In this document: positions 43,250-56,118 of the stretch, piece after piece
Layout: the number at the start of each line of letters is the position of its first letter
Position numbering within the stretch: position 1 is the first letter of the stretch
Source of the DNA: Tetrastigma voinierianum
Taxonomy: Eukaryota; Streptophyta; Magnoliopsida; Vitales; Vitaceae
Assembly (NCBI GenBank): GCA_016808115.1
Contig: JAEQBH010000990.1
Span: 62,001-126,000 of the forward strand
Direction: 5' to 3'
DNA: 64,000 nucleotides
Notes under the pieces: generated by a model
Databases searched by the model: none
Told to the model about the DNA's origin: nothing
What the model saw: only the letters and a program-made list of their open reading frames with translations
Translations under genes and position numbers: made by a program

Positions 43250-45700
43250 AGGGCTTCAGATACCCACTAGAATAGTTCAGAAAGACCTCTTCGCTCCGGT
43301 CACCACAGAGTACCTGCTGAAGTCTGCCCTGCATACGTTAGCCCTCCGCTAAAAAGCGAGCCAACCAGAGGCCCACCGAGCACCGTCGTCCCTCAATCTC
43401 CCGCAACTTCATCCTCCGAGCAACCAAAGCGCCATTCCGGCTGATGAAGGTCCTCAACGCAACCCACGATATCTTCATTCAACGCCCACCAAGCCAGCAT
43501 CTCGAGGCTTCAATTGCCGCTGGTCTAGCACGCTGTCTATCATGCACCCGCCATCGCCGACGAATTCTCTTTAGATTCCCGCAGCTCGCCTCGGGATGTA
43601 ATGAGCTCATCCCTAACCGTCTAAAGCTCATATCGGATGATTGCAAATGATCCCTGGTTCACTTGAGCCATTTTATGATCCGCACTGCTCCTCTTGACCC
43701 TCCCAAGTCATCAACCAATCGCTGCTTATTCGAACTTCATCCTTTCTATTTCCTACTGAGCACGCCGACATAGTGTGCTTAAACCAGATTCACCTTCCAT
43801 TCTCACACACCAGACCCGTTTCAGATCTCATCCGCTTTTAGAAGTATGAGGTCACCCCGCCTTTGTAAACCCGCGCCTTGACATGTCTTTCGCCAGTTTT
43901 CAGCCTTTTGCCAACCTTCAATATAAATTCCACATCCAAGATAGAGTCAATCCAATACAAGACCGATATTCAACTAAATGGAATTGCATTAACGGAAGAT
44001 ATAGGAACGCATTTATACGACCCCCGATGGATAGGGCTAAAGCCTCCCATCAACTGGCAATGATTCACTCCTCCCAGGTCGAATCCTGAGGATGGACGAG
44101 ACCATACCGCTTCGCAGTTCAGTTATGAAGCTGCTGAGTCCTCATCTGCCACTTCATCTCATCTTTCCCTTCTTTCAACTCCGCCTTCTCTCGAGAAGGT
44201 GACCCAACACTCCTCGCAAGATGATTCCGCACTGCACGGGCATGATAGGCCAATCCGCTAGTTCAATTGCTCCACCTTAAAAGACGTCTTAACGGGCTTA
44301 GAACTGGTCATGAAAGCTCATTAAGATTGTATATTTCAGACGGATAGAATGCCGTCTTGGCTTCTAGCATGAGTAGACGTAAGAAGATGAAGACGCCTAA
44401 TTTCGAACTCACAGATCCGCCACCTTTCACAGAAATACGTTTCTTCCGTTTGCTTACATTCTGAGGTTTCCCAGACAATATCCTTAACTGAGCAAAGTTC
44501 TCCTCGTGGGATTATCATGATGTCGCCTGAGACTTCACAGTGGAAGGAGGCCAGGCCTCAGCATCGAAAGCAAAGGTATCTCAAATTGAGGGCCGTGAAA
44601 ATGTCCGATGACCACCACAGAGATTTAGCAGACACTGGCTTAACGCTCATGCATGACATGGTCTTTCAAAAGACTGAGGTCGGATCTTCGGCACTGGAAG
44701 TTATCAGAGGATGATGTGTAATCAAATATTCAACGATCACACAAGTTATACCTACGAAAAATGCAGCGAACACACATGAAGATTCTTCTAAAGGTCCAGC
44801 CACTCGTAACGCCTATGTGTCGTCTTGGCTTATATTAGTATTCCTAATTGAGTACCACTAACAAAGAATATGCACCCTTCCACAGATCTGTGGGAAGTTA
44901 AGAAGATCAGTAGATCACCAGAGCTCCGCACTTAGAAAATGCAGAGTTTCCAGCCGCTCCTTCAAAGCAAAATGTGAGTAGTGATAAGCTACACCGGGAC
45001 AATGGCCTCTGCCCTTAAAGAAGGCCACAGCTCCACTAAAAATACTCTAACCTGGCATAGTTGGGAAATATTAAAGAAACCTTATATGGATGTAGGAAAA
45101 CGAAGACCATTATCATAAAGGGCCACTTCAAAGAAGAATAACAGTCTGCACAAAAACTACATGTGCTCAAACGTCTGACCACACCCGGTCACTTTACAGA
45201 GCTGAATCGCCTGAAGAAAATGAACAATTACACTATGACCTAATCTTTCTTCAACAAGAAGTTACGATGGATCATGATTTGAGGTATTCCATCCTGTTAG
45301 ACATTTAATTTGTTTCATTTCGCTCTTGCTCCTCACCTCCACAAGTTATGAGGCGCCAGGAGCATCTCTGCTCAACCCTCGCTCGAGCTGCCTGGGAGGG
45401 CACCCCAGTCCATCAGACCAAATAAACACCAAGAGTCACCGCCAACACGCAGCAACAAGAAACACCCGACCTAAGGATAAAAGCAAACAATGAAAACTAA
45501 ATCCATTAATTTAACCCTAGCGCCTCATCATACCAATCGAAGAAGTCCAAAGAGACAAAGATGAAGTGTCCTGTGAATAAAGATGCACAAGCTACATTCT
45601 AAAAAATGCCAGAAAAAGACTTCTACACTAAAGGGTCGACTGAGAACTATAAGAGAAATGAAGTACGAGGATCACGAGAGCAAAGATGAGGGCTTGCAGG
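43250..45700 (-). pseudogene. Antisense-gene remnant of Tat element 2
   Basis: The + strand at 43,352-43,385 (AAAAGCGAGCCAACCAGAGG, then CCCACC) matches 20,603-20,630 of element 1, the end of its antisense gene (the minus frame that reads ASGWLTF). Position within the element agrees. No long minus-strand frame survives, so only homology and location support the call. Confidence 0.45.
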
Positions 45701-45923
45701 ATTATAGTACACAAGACATGCCAAAGGAGGTCGAGAAAGAAAGGTATGGGAACTCAAGAGGGAGATGAAAATGCTGTTGAAACTAAAGAGTCATCGGCTA
45801 TCTCAGACGATGATTGCGATCGCCTTAATTAACTCAAATTCCTGGTTGCATCGTGGAAATTGCAATCGATACAAGAATATGGCGCCTCACACGATTTCTT
45901 GCATTACACAAGGGCTGGGCAAC

Positions 45924-46618
45924 TGACAGTGGTTAAATACCGCAGCCCACCGCTCAAGTCCAAAGAAGGTAATAGCTTACCTAACAGATGTGCCTATCTG
46001 TAACAAATTTAAACGACGGCTCAATCTCGTTTAGGCCCAAAGATCTACTTATTGTTAGCTGCCCATATCTGCAAATCCGAATGAATTCACATGAAAGGTA
46101 GAATAATCCCTTATAACTGAGATATTATCCTCGTGAATCTAATTAAACCCTAACTAAATCTCATCTAGAAAGCAAGATAATGAGATATAGTTTATCCCAC
46201 TTAACCCAACCAACATCTCATACGGCTGATAGAGAATTAACAAACTACTTCTTCAATATCTCTAATAAAACTGATAAAGGCAAGAAATATTTATCCAATG
46301 GGAAAGAATCCTTACTACCCACCTTCAATCGGGTAATATGATATACTAGAAACAATAAGCCACCCCATCGGTGAAAGGTACGCCAATAATCGACATCTCC
46401 CATCGAGCACAGAGATAAAACACATTCATTCCCTACAAACATCTTTCTCTCATGTTAAACTACCATGATTTGAGATGTCATAAGCTCCGTCACCCTCTTT
46501 CTTTCTTGAGCTTTGCAGAGGAGTGCCAGCCCGAGCTCCTCGCGCATCACCAAAGATCGGGCCTGTGTTCCTACTTAACGACTTAACACGCTCCATCCCA
46601 TCCATGGAAAAGATATCA
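45924..46618 (+). repeat. 3' LTR of Tat element 2
   Basis: It matches the 5' LTR from about 46,055 to 46,440 with many small indels. The start is placed at TGACAGTGG, right after the purine-rich AAGGGCTGGGCAAC, which parallels the tract of element 1. The end GAAAAGATATCA matches the other LTR ends. Confidence 0.65.
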
Positions 46619-46870
46619 ACAAAATTAAAAAAAGATCGATTTAACTGCAGAGAGTAAAACCGCCTCAAAGAAGGATATTTTTGTTTTTGACAATTAAACA
46701 CTTTATTATACATAAACTATTCATTGTTTGGATACACGTAACTTTCAGGAGTAGAGGCAAAAACCGGCCTTCAAAGAAGATATTTTTGTTTTTTTTACAA
46801 ATTAAAACATCATTATAATATAAGAATTGTCTCCTTATCGATTTCACAACTTAATTCCTTTCTTTGATGT
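46619..46870. repeat. Imperfect tandem duplication, about 105 bp
   Basis: Two adjacent copies share CCTCAAAGAAGGATATTTTT (46,663) and CTTCAAAGAAGATATTTTTG (46,769), followed by ACAATTAAACAC / ACAAATTAAAACAT and a TATTATA word. The second copy corresponds to the left end of block B near 9310-9400. Confidence 0.6.
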
Positions 46871-48330
46871 CCCGCCTGTTTAAATTTTGAACACCATAAA
46901 TCTGAGCAGAGATTTGAACGGTGATCTTCATTGTTTTAGAATTGATGAATATAATCCATTCTGAAATGGTTTGTTATCTTCATTGCTGCACAGTTTTCCG
47001 TGATTTTTTACTTCAATAAATGTTTTAAGTTTATAAACAAGAATTACGATGTTTAATAATGCAATCCACACAACCTGTTGTTTCTTTAATTTTTTTGTTG
47101 TTTTTCGAAAATACTTTTAATCTAAAAGTGTTTTTGCTGATCTGAAATAGGAGAATAAACTCAAAGTATTTAAAAGCAAAATTATTTCAGAACGAGAAAA
47201 TGATAATGGAGGTTATTAGAGGGCCTAATCATTAATGACGCTTCCTTATAACCAAAAAGGCCTACAAAACTTTATTATGTTTCAAGGGATTTGTCCCAAA
47301 ATAATCTTTTAAGAAAAAAAAATTCCAAAATAATTTATTATGTTTGAAAATAGTGCTAAAAATAGTCTCTCATTGTTATATCACTAAAATCGTATTTGGT
47401 GATTGATTTTAAATTTTTTCAAAAAATAAATCAGAATAACAATTAATTTTTTTGGAAAATTTAAAATTATACTATTAACTACGAATTTAATAACATTAAG
47501 ATCGAGATTAGTTTAAGGCATTATTTTGAAAACATGTAAGACATCTGAGATTTTTTTGAAAAGATTATTTTAGGAGTCAAACCCATTTTCATATATTGCA
47601 GACTTGATGAGAGTTCCTCTCCATGAGCTCCTCAAAATTAATCACAAATTAATTCCTCTCTTCTCTTTCTTTTCAAGTAATCACAACTCTAAAATATTCT
47701 TTGAAAGGACAATATGCAAGGCTGACAATAGTTTGATTATTGTTTTGACTTTCAATTTATATTTAATGGGGGAATAAAGATACTATTAATCAATGTTTTA
47801 AACATCAAATCGGTGGATCAGACCATCAATCGGTAACCTTTTTGGTCACTGTTTAATCCGATTCGACCTCTAAACTATAAATCGATAACTTTTCTAGTTC
47901 AATCATTGATTCGATTTTTAAAACATTTCTATTAATAAAAGTGCTCAATAAAATATGTAAGGAAAATCAAAAGTAGCACTGATATTACCAGTTTCGTGGA
48001 GATATTTAAAGTTTTATTTTTATTTAAATTGGCCAAAATAATTTGAAAATAAAAATAAGAATGTTTAAAATAGTATGATCGCACACCACAATAACCTGAA
48101 TATTTTAATTTAAAATTTTTTAAAACATTTATAATGACTAATCATTGATCAGAAGATAACTAAAAAATTTCAATATCGAAGCTATTTAAATCGCTAGTAT
48201 ATTTAAAAAAAAAAACTTAATACGGCCAAAGTCATACATACTATAAAGGTATCATGGACTCAACTATCTATAATAACTCGAAGAGGACGGTTAATATTTG
48301 CAGCATTGTTTTTACTCACAAATAATAGAC
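46740..48330. repeat. Paralogous block B' (copy of 9240-10,896)
   Basis: Collinear with block B, for example CTTTTAATCTAAAAGTGTTT (47,113 versus 9668) and GGGGAATAAAGATACTATTA (47,767 versus 10,665). It ends near AATAATAGACCTTTGC at 48,318-48,335, the point where the left copy has AATAATAGA followed by the pararetrovirus. No gene was recognised. Confidence 0.65.
47286..47584. mobile_element. MITE-like element with 26-bp terminal inverted repeats
   Basis: The left end GGGATTTGTCCCAAAATAAT (then CTTTT) and the right end AAAAGATTATTTTAGGAGTC (then AAACCC) are inverted copies. The 299-bp body is AT-rich with no ORF. It lies in sequence absent from the paralogous left block. The target duplication is not clear. 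Confidence 0.65.
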
Positions 48331-48876
48331 CTTTGCAAACTGGATTCTTTTTCTTTCTTTTTTTTATTGGTAAAATTCATCAAAAGCATATTAGAAAGCT
48401 CAAAAGACAGATCTGGGGTTATAAAGGAAGAATACAAAAAAGTCTAAAAAATCAAGCCGAGCACGTACTCGCTCTTGAGAGCAAGAGAATGACTGAAAAG
48501 ATCAGAATGATATAAAAACTCCACTAAACGAAGACAGCTTTAATTTATAACCTGCTGTGAAACCGATGCAGGATCACATCAAATCAAAAGACATATACAA
48601 AGGAAGAATTATACCAGCCCTCAGCACACAACCCAAATGCTCAAAAAATCCCATGAAGAGATTCAGAAATCTGAATTCTCGTGATAAGTTTGGCTCTACA
48701 CTTCAAAAGGTAAACGTAGTTCTGTTTTTCATTATTTGGGCTGAAGAAAATTCATCTTCAAAACATATTTGTTTATGTGAGTTTTGTCATACAATAATAA
48801 TTTTAAAATAAATATCATAAACCATCACTAACTGATTTGAAAACATCTCCACATCACGTCATACTGACGGTCGAGT
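48331..48876 (-). mobile_element. Possible LINE 3' fragment on the minus strand
   Basis: A T-rich run at 48,347-48,367 followed by GGTAAAATTCATCAAAAGCA and TAGAAAGCTC looks like the reverse of a plant LINE tail. No coding domain was readable in the next 500 bp. Confidence 0.3.
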
Positions 48877-49347
48877 TTGACTGTGTGTTCTATATCACCC
48901 ATCGCCTCATTCGCTTTGCGCTTAATAAAGGTAATTTCACTGGGAGAATCACATAACGAAAACGTTACTCGTGGCATGCCATCAAAAGTGCCCCAGAGAG
49001 GATCCTATGAAAGTTATGTTAAACCACACAAACGGTCCACTTCATCACACGCATTGCCCATTCTAGATCCACAGGTGAACGGTACTGTTGAAAAACTCCA
49101 CCTAGAACTCATCAACTCGGTGTTTTGGTATTTCGAAGTCAATCTTGTGTTGAGTCAGCAATTTAGCTGTCACGATTGTACGTCAATCAGACACCTGAAA
49201 ATTCCCAAAGGCCGCAAGTGTGGGGACTCTGAGATCATAATATGTTTATTTCCATTTAAGAACGGATGTTTGAGGGTGGATATTTTTGGCAAAGAAGAAA
49301 AGGAGTGTCGTTTTGTACCCACGATACGTATGAACAATGGAGAATAG
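48877..49347 (+). CDS. Hypothetical open frame of 156 codons
   Basis: The longest uninterrupted frame in this part of the window. The product has no domain I recognise. It includes ILDPQVNGTVEKLHLELINS and a C-terminal CRFVPTIRMNNGE. There is no clear promoter, and neighbouring DNA is AT-rich and non-coding. It may be a chance frame or an exon of a decayed gene. Low confidence that it is expressed. Confidence 0.2.
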   Translation: MTVCSISPIASFALRLIKVISLGESHNENVTRGMPSKVPQRGSYESYVKPHKRSTSSHALPILDPQVNGTVEKLHLELINSVFWYFEVNLVLSQQFSCHDCTSIRHLKIPKGRKCGDSEIIICLFPFKNGCLRVDIFGKEEKECRFVPTIRMNNGE

Positions 49348-52300
49348 CCAAAATTAGTTTATGCAACAAAGAAGATGCAGTTGATGGTGTTAGTGCCGCG
49401 CCAGACATATAATGTTGACTTGACAAACATTAATTTCAAAGCACTAATCTTTATTATGTCCTTGAAGTGCCGTCCTAGTTCCCGCCCTCCTTCATCGGTA
49501 TAACTAAAGAACGTACCTAGAAAGCCTAATCATTGCCATCCCAAATATTACTCTACATTAATGGTCATCAAAACAAATCTGAACAAATCTAACAGTCTCA
49601 CATTTAGTTTGTCAATATAGACAAACTCTAAATACCATATCGATGAAACGAGAGGGAAACAACCCAGATCACCAGCTGAAGCTGCTATCCTCTTCATGGT
49701 GATAGTAGCCTAAGGAGGTCTGCCTTCCAGAAGCAGCCATATCATCTCTCGAAGAAACAATGTGAATTACGCTCCGCCAAGTAGTTAGTCTTTTCTGCAT
49801 GTTTAGAAGCAGTAGTTAAAGAAGAAGAACCAGAAGAATTATACTTACTCTCAAGACCCAATCATATAAAATAAATATTTATATGTTTTGTAGACCTTTC
49901 ATTTCCTATTTTCTATTCCACGTAGATGAGAGAAGAGAATAAGAGAGGGAGAAATGCATGAGGTGTGAAGAAACAATGTGAAGAGTGACAGAAAAGTGAA
50001 GCGCTGCCTTACGATGGGGAGATGGGTTGGGGCGGATGAACCAGTCGTCTTGCAGCGATATGGTTATCGACCTTCCAGGCTCCAAAACTTTTCCGGCAAA
50101 TGATATCACCTTCTCCTAGTTTCTTTATTTTTTTCTTTCTGACTGAGACAGAATTTCACATAATATAAAAACAAAGAGAAGTAGAGACAGTAAGCAGAGA
50201 GAGAGACTGCTTGTTAAAAAAAGAAAGAAAGAAAGAACAGCTACATAGGTTCTCAGGGATAGTAGTGGATTCCGTTACATAGATTTTGATATATACACAT
50301 CCGTCACTGGGATTGTGACTCTGGGGTTTGTAGTTCCAAATTATTCTACCTGCTCAAGGTCTTGTTTAAAATGAATATAGGGAACATAATAACTTCCCCC
50401 ATTTCAGAACAAAGTGGAAAACAAATAATCTTTTTTTTATTTATTTAAGTTAATAATTTGTTCTTAAATTATTCATCACCATGCCTTTCTGAACAAATGT
50501 ATATAGAATATAATAACTCCATTTCAGAAAACAAGGAAAACAAAAGAAAAAGGATGAAAGAAATCGCTAAACACTCCACAATCAAAACCAGCAGAGATTC
50601 CACTGCATAATTCATAAACTGAACATTATTGATTGAACCAGAGTCCATTAACAGTATGCTTATGTTGGTTTAACCTCAAGGGTAATCCATGATGTAGAAA
50701 GCTCGGGACAGGTACCCAAGGGTTGTGTGTCCCAGAGTCCCTAGGGCATATATTTACCCATGTTCTTCGCCCAAGGCTCACATAAATTATTTATGATAAT
50801 GAACTCGACTAACATCCACTGTATTATCAAAAAGAAAAAAACGCAGATTCATGCATGACCTATAAAACAAAGACCATTAATCATATATAACAATTAATCG
50901 TCATAATATTTAAATATAAATGAAAAAATCATTCCTGTGTTTAAGATTAAGAAGATTACTAATTTAACTCCACTAATGCTAAAAGTCTCAATAGTTTAAA
51001 TATAAATGAAAACTGTCTTATCCCCAGAACTTAAAAGATTACAATGATAATAATTCAACTCCAAAGGAGCATTATGAGCCAATTGTTGCTCTCATTACTA
51101 TGGAGCCCTGTGAGTCCATCATATCACTCTTCACTATCACTTTACTACTATCCTGATTGGGATTGCGGTATCAATAATATCAATTTTCTTAGTACAACAA
51201 CATTTTCAATAATCATTGAAAAGCCCAAAATCACAAGTATTACAAAAACCCAATTTCCACCCACTTTTTGAGGCATGGATGGTACCGTCGCTCCTCGATC
51301 TCTTCTCGATGCTCTGTGAATTTATCATGACTATGAAACCCATTGTAAAATTATCAAATTAAAATATATGTACCATTTAATCTTCAAACGACTTTTTCGC
51401 TAAGTAGATCCAGATCATTACATATAAAGGTGCCAAAGATCTGAAGTTTTCTGTTAATTTTATAAAGCGTAAATAATTGATGGGCAACTTTGTATATAAT
51501 GTCACATGAAAGGAAGTTTTGCATTATGTAATCATCAAACATGTAGATTTGTTACATATGCATAAAAATTTGACAAACATTTTACCTCGCACACAAATCT
51601 CCTTCAGCAATAATTCTTGATCATATGCTGAACCAAGGAGCACTGAGCAATTACATCCTTAACGGCCAATACAATTTCCTTGAGGTTTTTAAGCCTTGGA
51701 AACATGTATTTCTAATCCTTCCTAAAAAACGAAAAAACCAAATCATGATCAAAGGCAAGAACATAAACACTAAAACAACAAATATGAAAACTGGAAACTT
51801 AAACTTACTGTTTCCAAATGAAAGATTTCCAATCAAGAATCTAGAAGGATAAACAAATATGAAATGGCTGAGGAATACAGCCCGCACTTCCTATGGGATT
51901 ACCAATCGTGATCAATAGATACCTTCAACAAGCTTTTGGTATTCTAAGAAGCATCATCTTGGCCTTCTTTCCAAAAACTGGGTAAAACGTAGCCAAGGTC
52001 GCAGTCACAGATCTCGATGGTTTTAACTTGCAAACATTTCACCACCATGCCCCAAGTGAGATCGCCAACTTAAATTTCAAGGCAAAGAGATAAAACAGAG
52101 ATAATCGCTCAAGAAGGGACACGGATGTTATTCACAGGTCATACTATCCACTTTAACCGCTTCAATGATAAAGTCTTCAAGATCAAACCCACAAAATATT
52201 GATGAGGAGTTTTTCAATCCCATCCCCAATACTCGGCGATGGGAGCCTTATAGATTGTGAGAAGGTGTTAAAAATCATACAAGCTGAGATCAATGCTGTG

Positions 52301-53512
52301 AACTCTATTTGATAATGCAAAACTCAATCCATCGATCAATATGAGGCCATATGCTTTATCCAAACTGAAACAACTTTGAATTCATTCACGTTTGGGCCTC
52401 TATGCTGTGCCAACACCCCAAAACCCACTCCTCTACGTGAGCTGTACTCATCTCTACACGAGGCATGCAATAGTGAAATAAATTTCTTTAGGCATCAAAA
52501 ATTGAGAGTTTGAATACAAGTCCAAACATATCTCCATCTTCTCGAAGAAATTACTTAGTTCACGCTTCCTGGCGTACAACTGAGATAGTATTGAAACAAG
52601 AATTTTGTCTGCACTGTTCATACGATCTTCCCTAATCAAATATATATATGCATTACTCTAAGGTCATCAAATCTAACGAAATTAATTCAATTCAGTCAAT
52701 AGAATCACGTTTAGTCTATGTTTTCTAAACTATTTTTTGGTGCTCTAAACGAGGAGAACAAGGAAAGCACTGTGGCCTGTTTGATTCTGGTTTTTGTACC
52801 GGAAACTGATATTGTTCTCTTAAAATCAATGTCCACGCTGAACTGATTCTCTCCAGTCTGCGCTAATAGCCTTCTGCTGGGTTATCAAACTGTCAAAATC
52901 TCTATCTAATCACAGAATTTATTCACCAGATCCAAACAGCGCTGAAGCTCATAAAATTATAAATCTAAGGTAAATCGAAATCAAATCAAAATCAATCCAC
53001 ACCGATAGCACATACCAAATTCAAAATCAAATCCGAGAAGATGAGTACAGAAAAATTAAACTTTTCAGATTCTTTAAATTTTTTTATTTCAAAGAACAGA
53101 ACGCCATTGTATGAATCACCTCCATCTTCATTCTTCTAAATCAGCTCCTTCTTCCTCATACGGGCTGCCAGGAAACACATGAACTGCCATCCACACAAAA
53201 ACAAATTATTGATATCAATATTTAAAATTTATAAAAAATAAAAACCCAAACTTTTCACAAACTAATCGAAAGGAGGAAAACTCAGCTATTACCGATGTTG
53301 GCATATTTCAGAATTTCCGATCTTTCGTCTCTTCAGAAACCTAGGATCCCTTCATAACGGAGCTGGGAATTTTTAGAGCTTTATACTGTCTTAGGTTGCA
53401 AACAGTTAAGTAATTGTCAAGCATATATAAACCAGGGAAGCAAATACTTAATTAAACTCAAATCTTTATAGTTCTTACATTTATCGTGAAAAAGAAGTTT
53501 TATAGGGTGCAT
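49348..53512. other. AT-rich region, no gene assignable
   Basis: Short minus-strand frames (49,906-50,109; 52,454-52,639 with VSILSQLYARKRELSNFFEK) could be exons of a decayed minus-strand gene. A GA-rich stretch at 50,185-50,240 would then be a 5' leader, but no family is recognised. No repeats with a partner in the window were noticed. Confidence 0.3.
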
Positions 53513-54060
53513 TTGATTAGACTTGCAAAAGATAATTTTTTCAGTGGATAACTTTATGAATTTGATATTTTTTACAAAGGGAGAATTATGTGGAATTTGA
53601 AACTAGCGTTAATTTATTTAAAAATGAATTTTATTAGGTATGAGAATTATATGTTAATTCATTAAAAGAATATTTTGAAATATTAAAAAAAAGTATATAG
53701 TGTATTAATAAATAAATAATAAATATATATGTTTGTACATAAAATTAAAATATAAAAATTTGAAATTACTATTATTTCACTTTAATTTATTATATCTTTA
53801 CATTTTGATTTATTTTGAATGTTTATTCTCAAAATATTAAAATATAAATTTGTAAAATACAATTATATAAAATTAATGTGAAGTTCTAATATTTATTAAA
53901 ATATTTATACTTTAGAATTTTCATGAATTATATATTTTTAATATTAAAAATATCTAAATAAAAATATAATTATAAAAATTCAAATAATAGTAAATTCAAA
54001 TTTTTATATTTTTAAATCAAAATTTTTTTTAGTATTTGTATTTTATACAAAATATTATAG
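53513..54060. repeat. Direct tandem duplication, copy 1
   Basis: It starts GTGCATTTGATTAGACTTG and matches 54,061-54,810 in order: GAATTTGAAACTA, TTTTATTAGGTATGAGA, ATATGTTTGTACATAAAA, ATAAAAATATAATTATAAAA. Strongly AT-rich, with no gene. Confidence 0.75.
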
Positions 54061-54403
54061 GTGTATTTGATTACAAAGACTTGTAAAGATAGACTTTTTT
54101 TCTCTGTGGATGACTTTATAGAATTTTTCCAGTACTTTTTAAAAGTAAAACTATGGTACGATTTTATTAATATGATTCTATTTGAAAAAGGTTATGAGGA
54201 ATTTGAAACTAAAGGTAAGTTAACTTATTTAAAAATAATTTTTATTAGGTATGAGAAATTATGAGCAAGTTAATTCATTTAAAAATAATTCATATTAGAT
54301 TATTACCACGCGAGACTTAGCCAGCTCAAAATGTATTTTTTAAACACAAAACTAATATTTTTTAAATAACATATTTTAAAATATTAAAAAAGAAAGTAGT
54401 GTA

Positions 54404-54443
<40 letters not shown>

Positions 54444-54810
54444 ATATATATATATATATATATATATTGTTATTACATATATACATATTATATGTTTGTA
54501 CATAAAAATTAAAAATATAAAATTTGAATATAATATCTTTATATTTGATTTGTTTTAATTATCATTTCAAAATATTAAAATATAATTGCAAAAAAATGCA
54601 ATTTAGCATAAAAATAATAAAGTTTTTCTTAATATTTTATTAAAATATTTATACTTAGAATTGTAAACTTATATTTTTATTATTAAAAAATATCTTAAAA
54701 TAAAAATATAATTATAAAATTAAAATAATAGTAAATTTAAACTTTGTATTTTTTTTGGTCCAAAATTTTTTATATTTTATTTTATATCAAAAAATATTAT
54801 ATATTTTGTT
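54061..54810. repeat. Direct tandem duplication, copy 2
   Basis: Begins GTGTATTTGATTACAAAGAC immediately after copy 1. It is longer mainly through the microsatellite at 54,405-54,468 and about 80 extra bases near 54,280-54,360. The 67-codon frame at 54,061-54,264 is not considered a gene. Confidence 0.75.
54405..54468. repeat. Compound microsatellite (AAAT)n(AT)n
   Basis: About ten AAAT units run directly into about a dozen AT units. This is a length-variable site inside copy 2 of the tandem duplication. Confidence 0.9.
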
Positions 54811-55970
54811 TAATACACTTTACTTTCTTTGGTTTGAATTATCAAACTGTTATTTAAAAATACAGTATTTATGTTATTTAAAATAGGTTTTTTTCTTTCT
54901 TTTGGGTTTTCTTTTGTATTAACTTAATATAAATTATTTCTTAAATGAATTAACTCACTATTGATTTCATTCCACATAAACTTTTTGGAAATATAATTAT
55001 ATTGATAAATCATACTTACAATTTTCTCACAAACTTTTTGTAACCGTATGGAAGAGCATGTGTAAAGTACAAGTTATAAGATGGTTAAAAGTTCATTAAG
55101 ACTTAAAGCATCCAACTAAAGAGGGGGTCTAGATTTCTCAAAATCTTTCACTAACAACAACAAATAATTCATCGAATGCAAACAACAATAAATTAAAAGA
55201 TAAGGATAGAGAAAACAACACCTTCTGATTTATAGTGGTTCTTGCACTTACTCGCCATTTCTTCTCTAAACTCTTCAACTGGAGTAGCCCACTCAGCCAC
55301 AGTTCTCCAACCGTTTCTTCTTCTTTATATTAGGATTATACACCCAATTTTGCCTTACAAACCTTCATTTATACACACTTAAAGTTTTGTCACTTTGGCA
55401 CTTATGACACTCTCTTTGTGCTCAACATAGGATTTAATACAATCCAAAGCCTGAAGGAACACAGTATATACCATAGCTAATGCAAGTAGGATGGAACACC
55501 AAGTGTAATAATTTCAACTTGGTTCAAATGAGAAAATCTGCTGATAAGTATGTATTTGATCGAATGACAAATAAAATAGGATTTAAAAATAAGTCCCAAG
55601 AATCGAAATTAAGAAGAAGGTAGTGAGTCTTAAAGGAAGGAAGAGATTAAAATTAAATTATTTTACAGAAAATGCACCTTTCCTAAAAATAAGAAACTAG
55701 ACGGCTACTAAAAAATCTGAAATTTTTCAGACTTTATGACCTAAAAACGATCTCACTGCTAATCTTCAATCTAATACCTGTGCAAATTTCATGACTTATG
55801 ACAATGAATTTTCATGAAATCAGCCACCAGCGTTGATGACAACAAAACTTTATTTCCATAGAAAATCCTTAAAATGCCAACATTTCCAGTTAATATTTAT
55901 TAAGACGCACTTAAAACTAAACAGCACGAAAATAAATCGTTTTTGGTGATTTGTAAACTAACCGGTTGGG
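54811..55970. other. AT-rich spacer, no gene seen
   Basis: No recognised coding sequence, repeat partner or RNA gene. The stretch at 55,100-55,450 is less AT-biased but broken in all frames. If 55,978-56,216 is an LTR end, part of this spacer may be LTR. Confidence 0.35.
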
Positions 55971-55977
55971 GTTGCAA

Positions 55978-56079
55978 CACGTGGCGCGATCGGCGGCTTC
56001 ACGTGTCCGCACCATAAACATCCTAAACAGATCCAGATTATGGGCCAAAAAGCTCCTATCAGTATAAAAACCAAAACCT

Positions 56080-56118
<39 letters not shown>

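Larger units (their letters stand above)
29430..46618 (+). mobile_element. Tat-lineage Ty3/Gypsy element 2 (eroded, carries element 3)
   Basis: A related but distinct Tat element. It has LTRs at 29,430-30,171 and 45,924-46,618, a primer site, gag and RT remnants, a tandem-repeat 3' region and antisense-gene remnants. Removing the nested element (30,587-36,756) leaves about 11.0 kb, close to element 1. Coding parts are far more broken than in element 1, with stops or frame changes every few dozen bases. A clean target duplication was not found (AAATT occurs near both ends). Confidence 0.75.
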
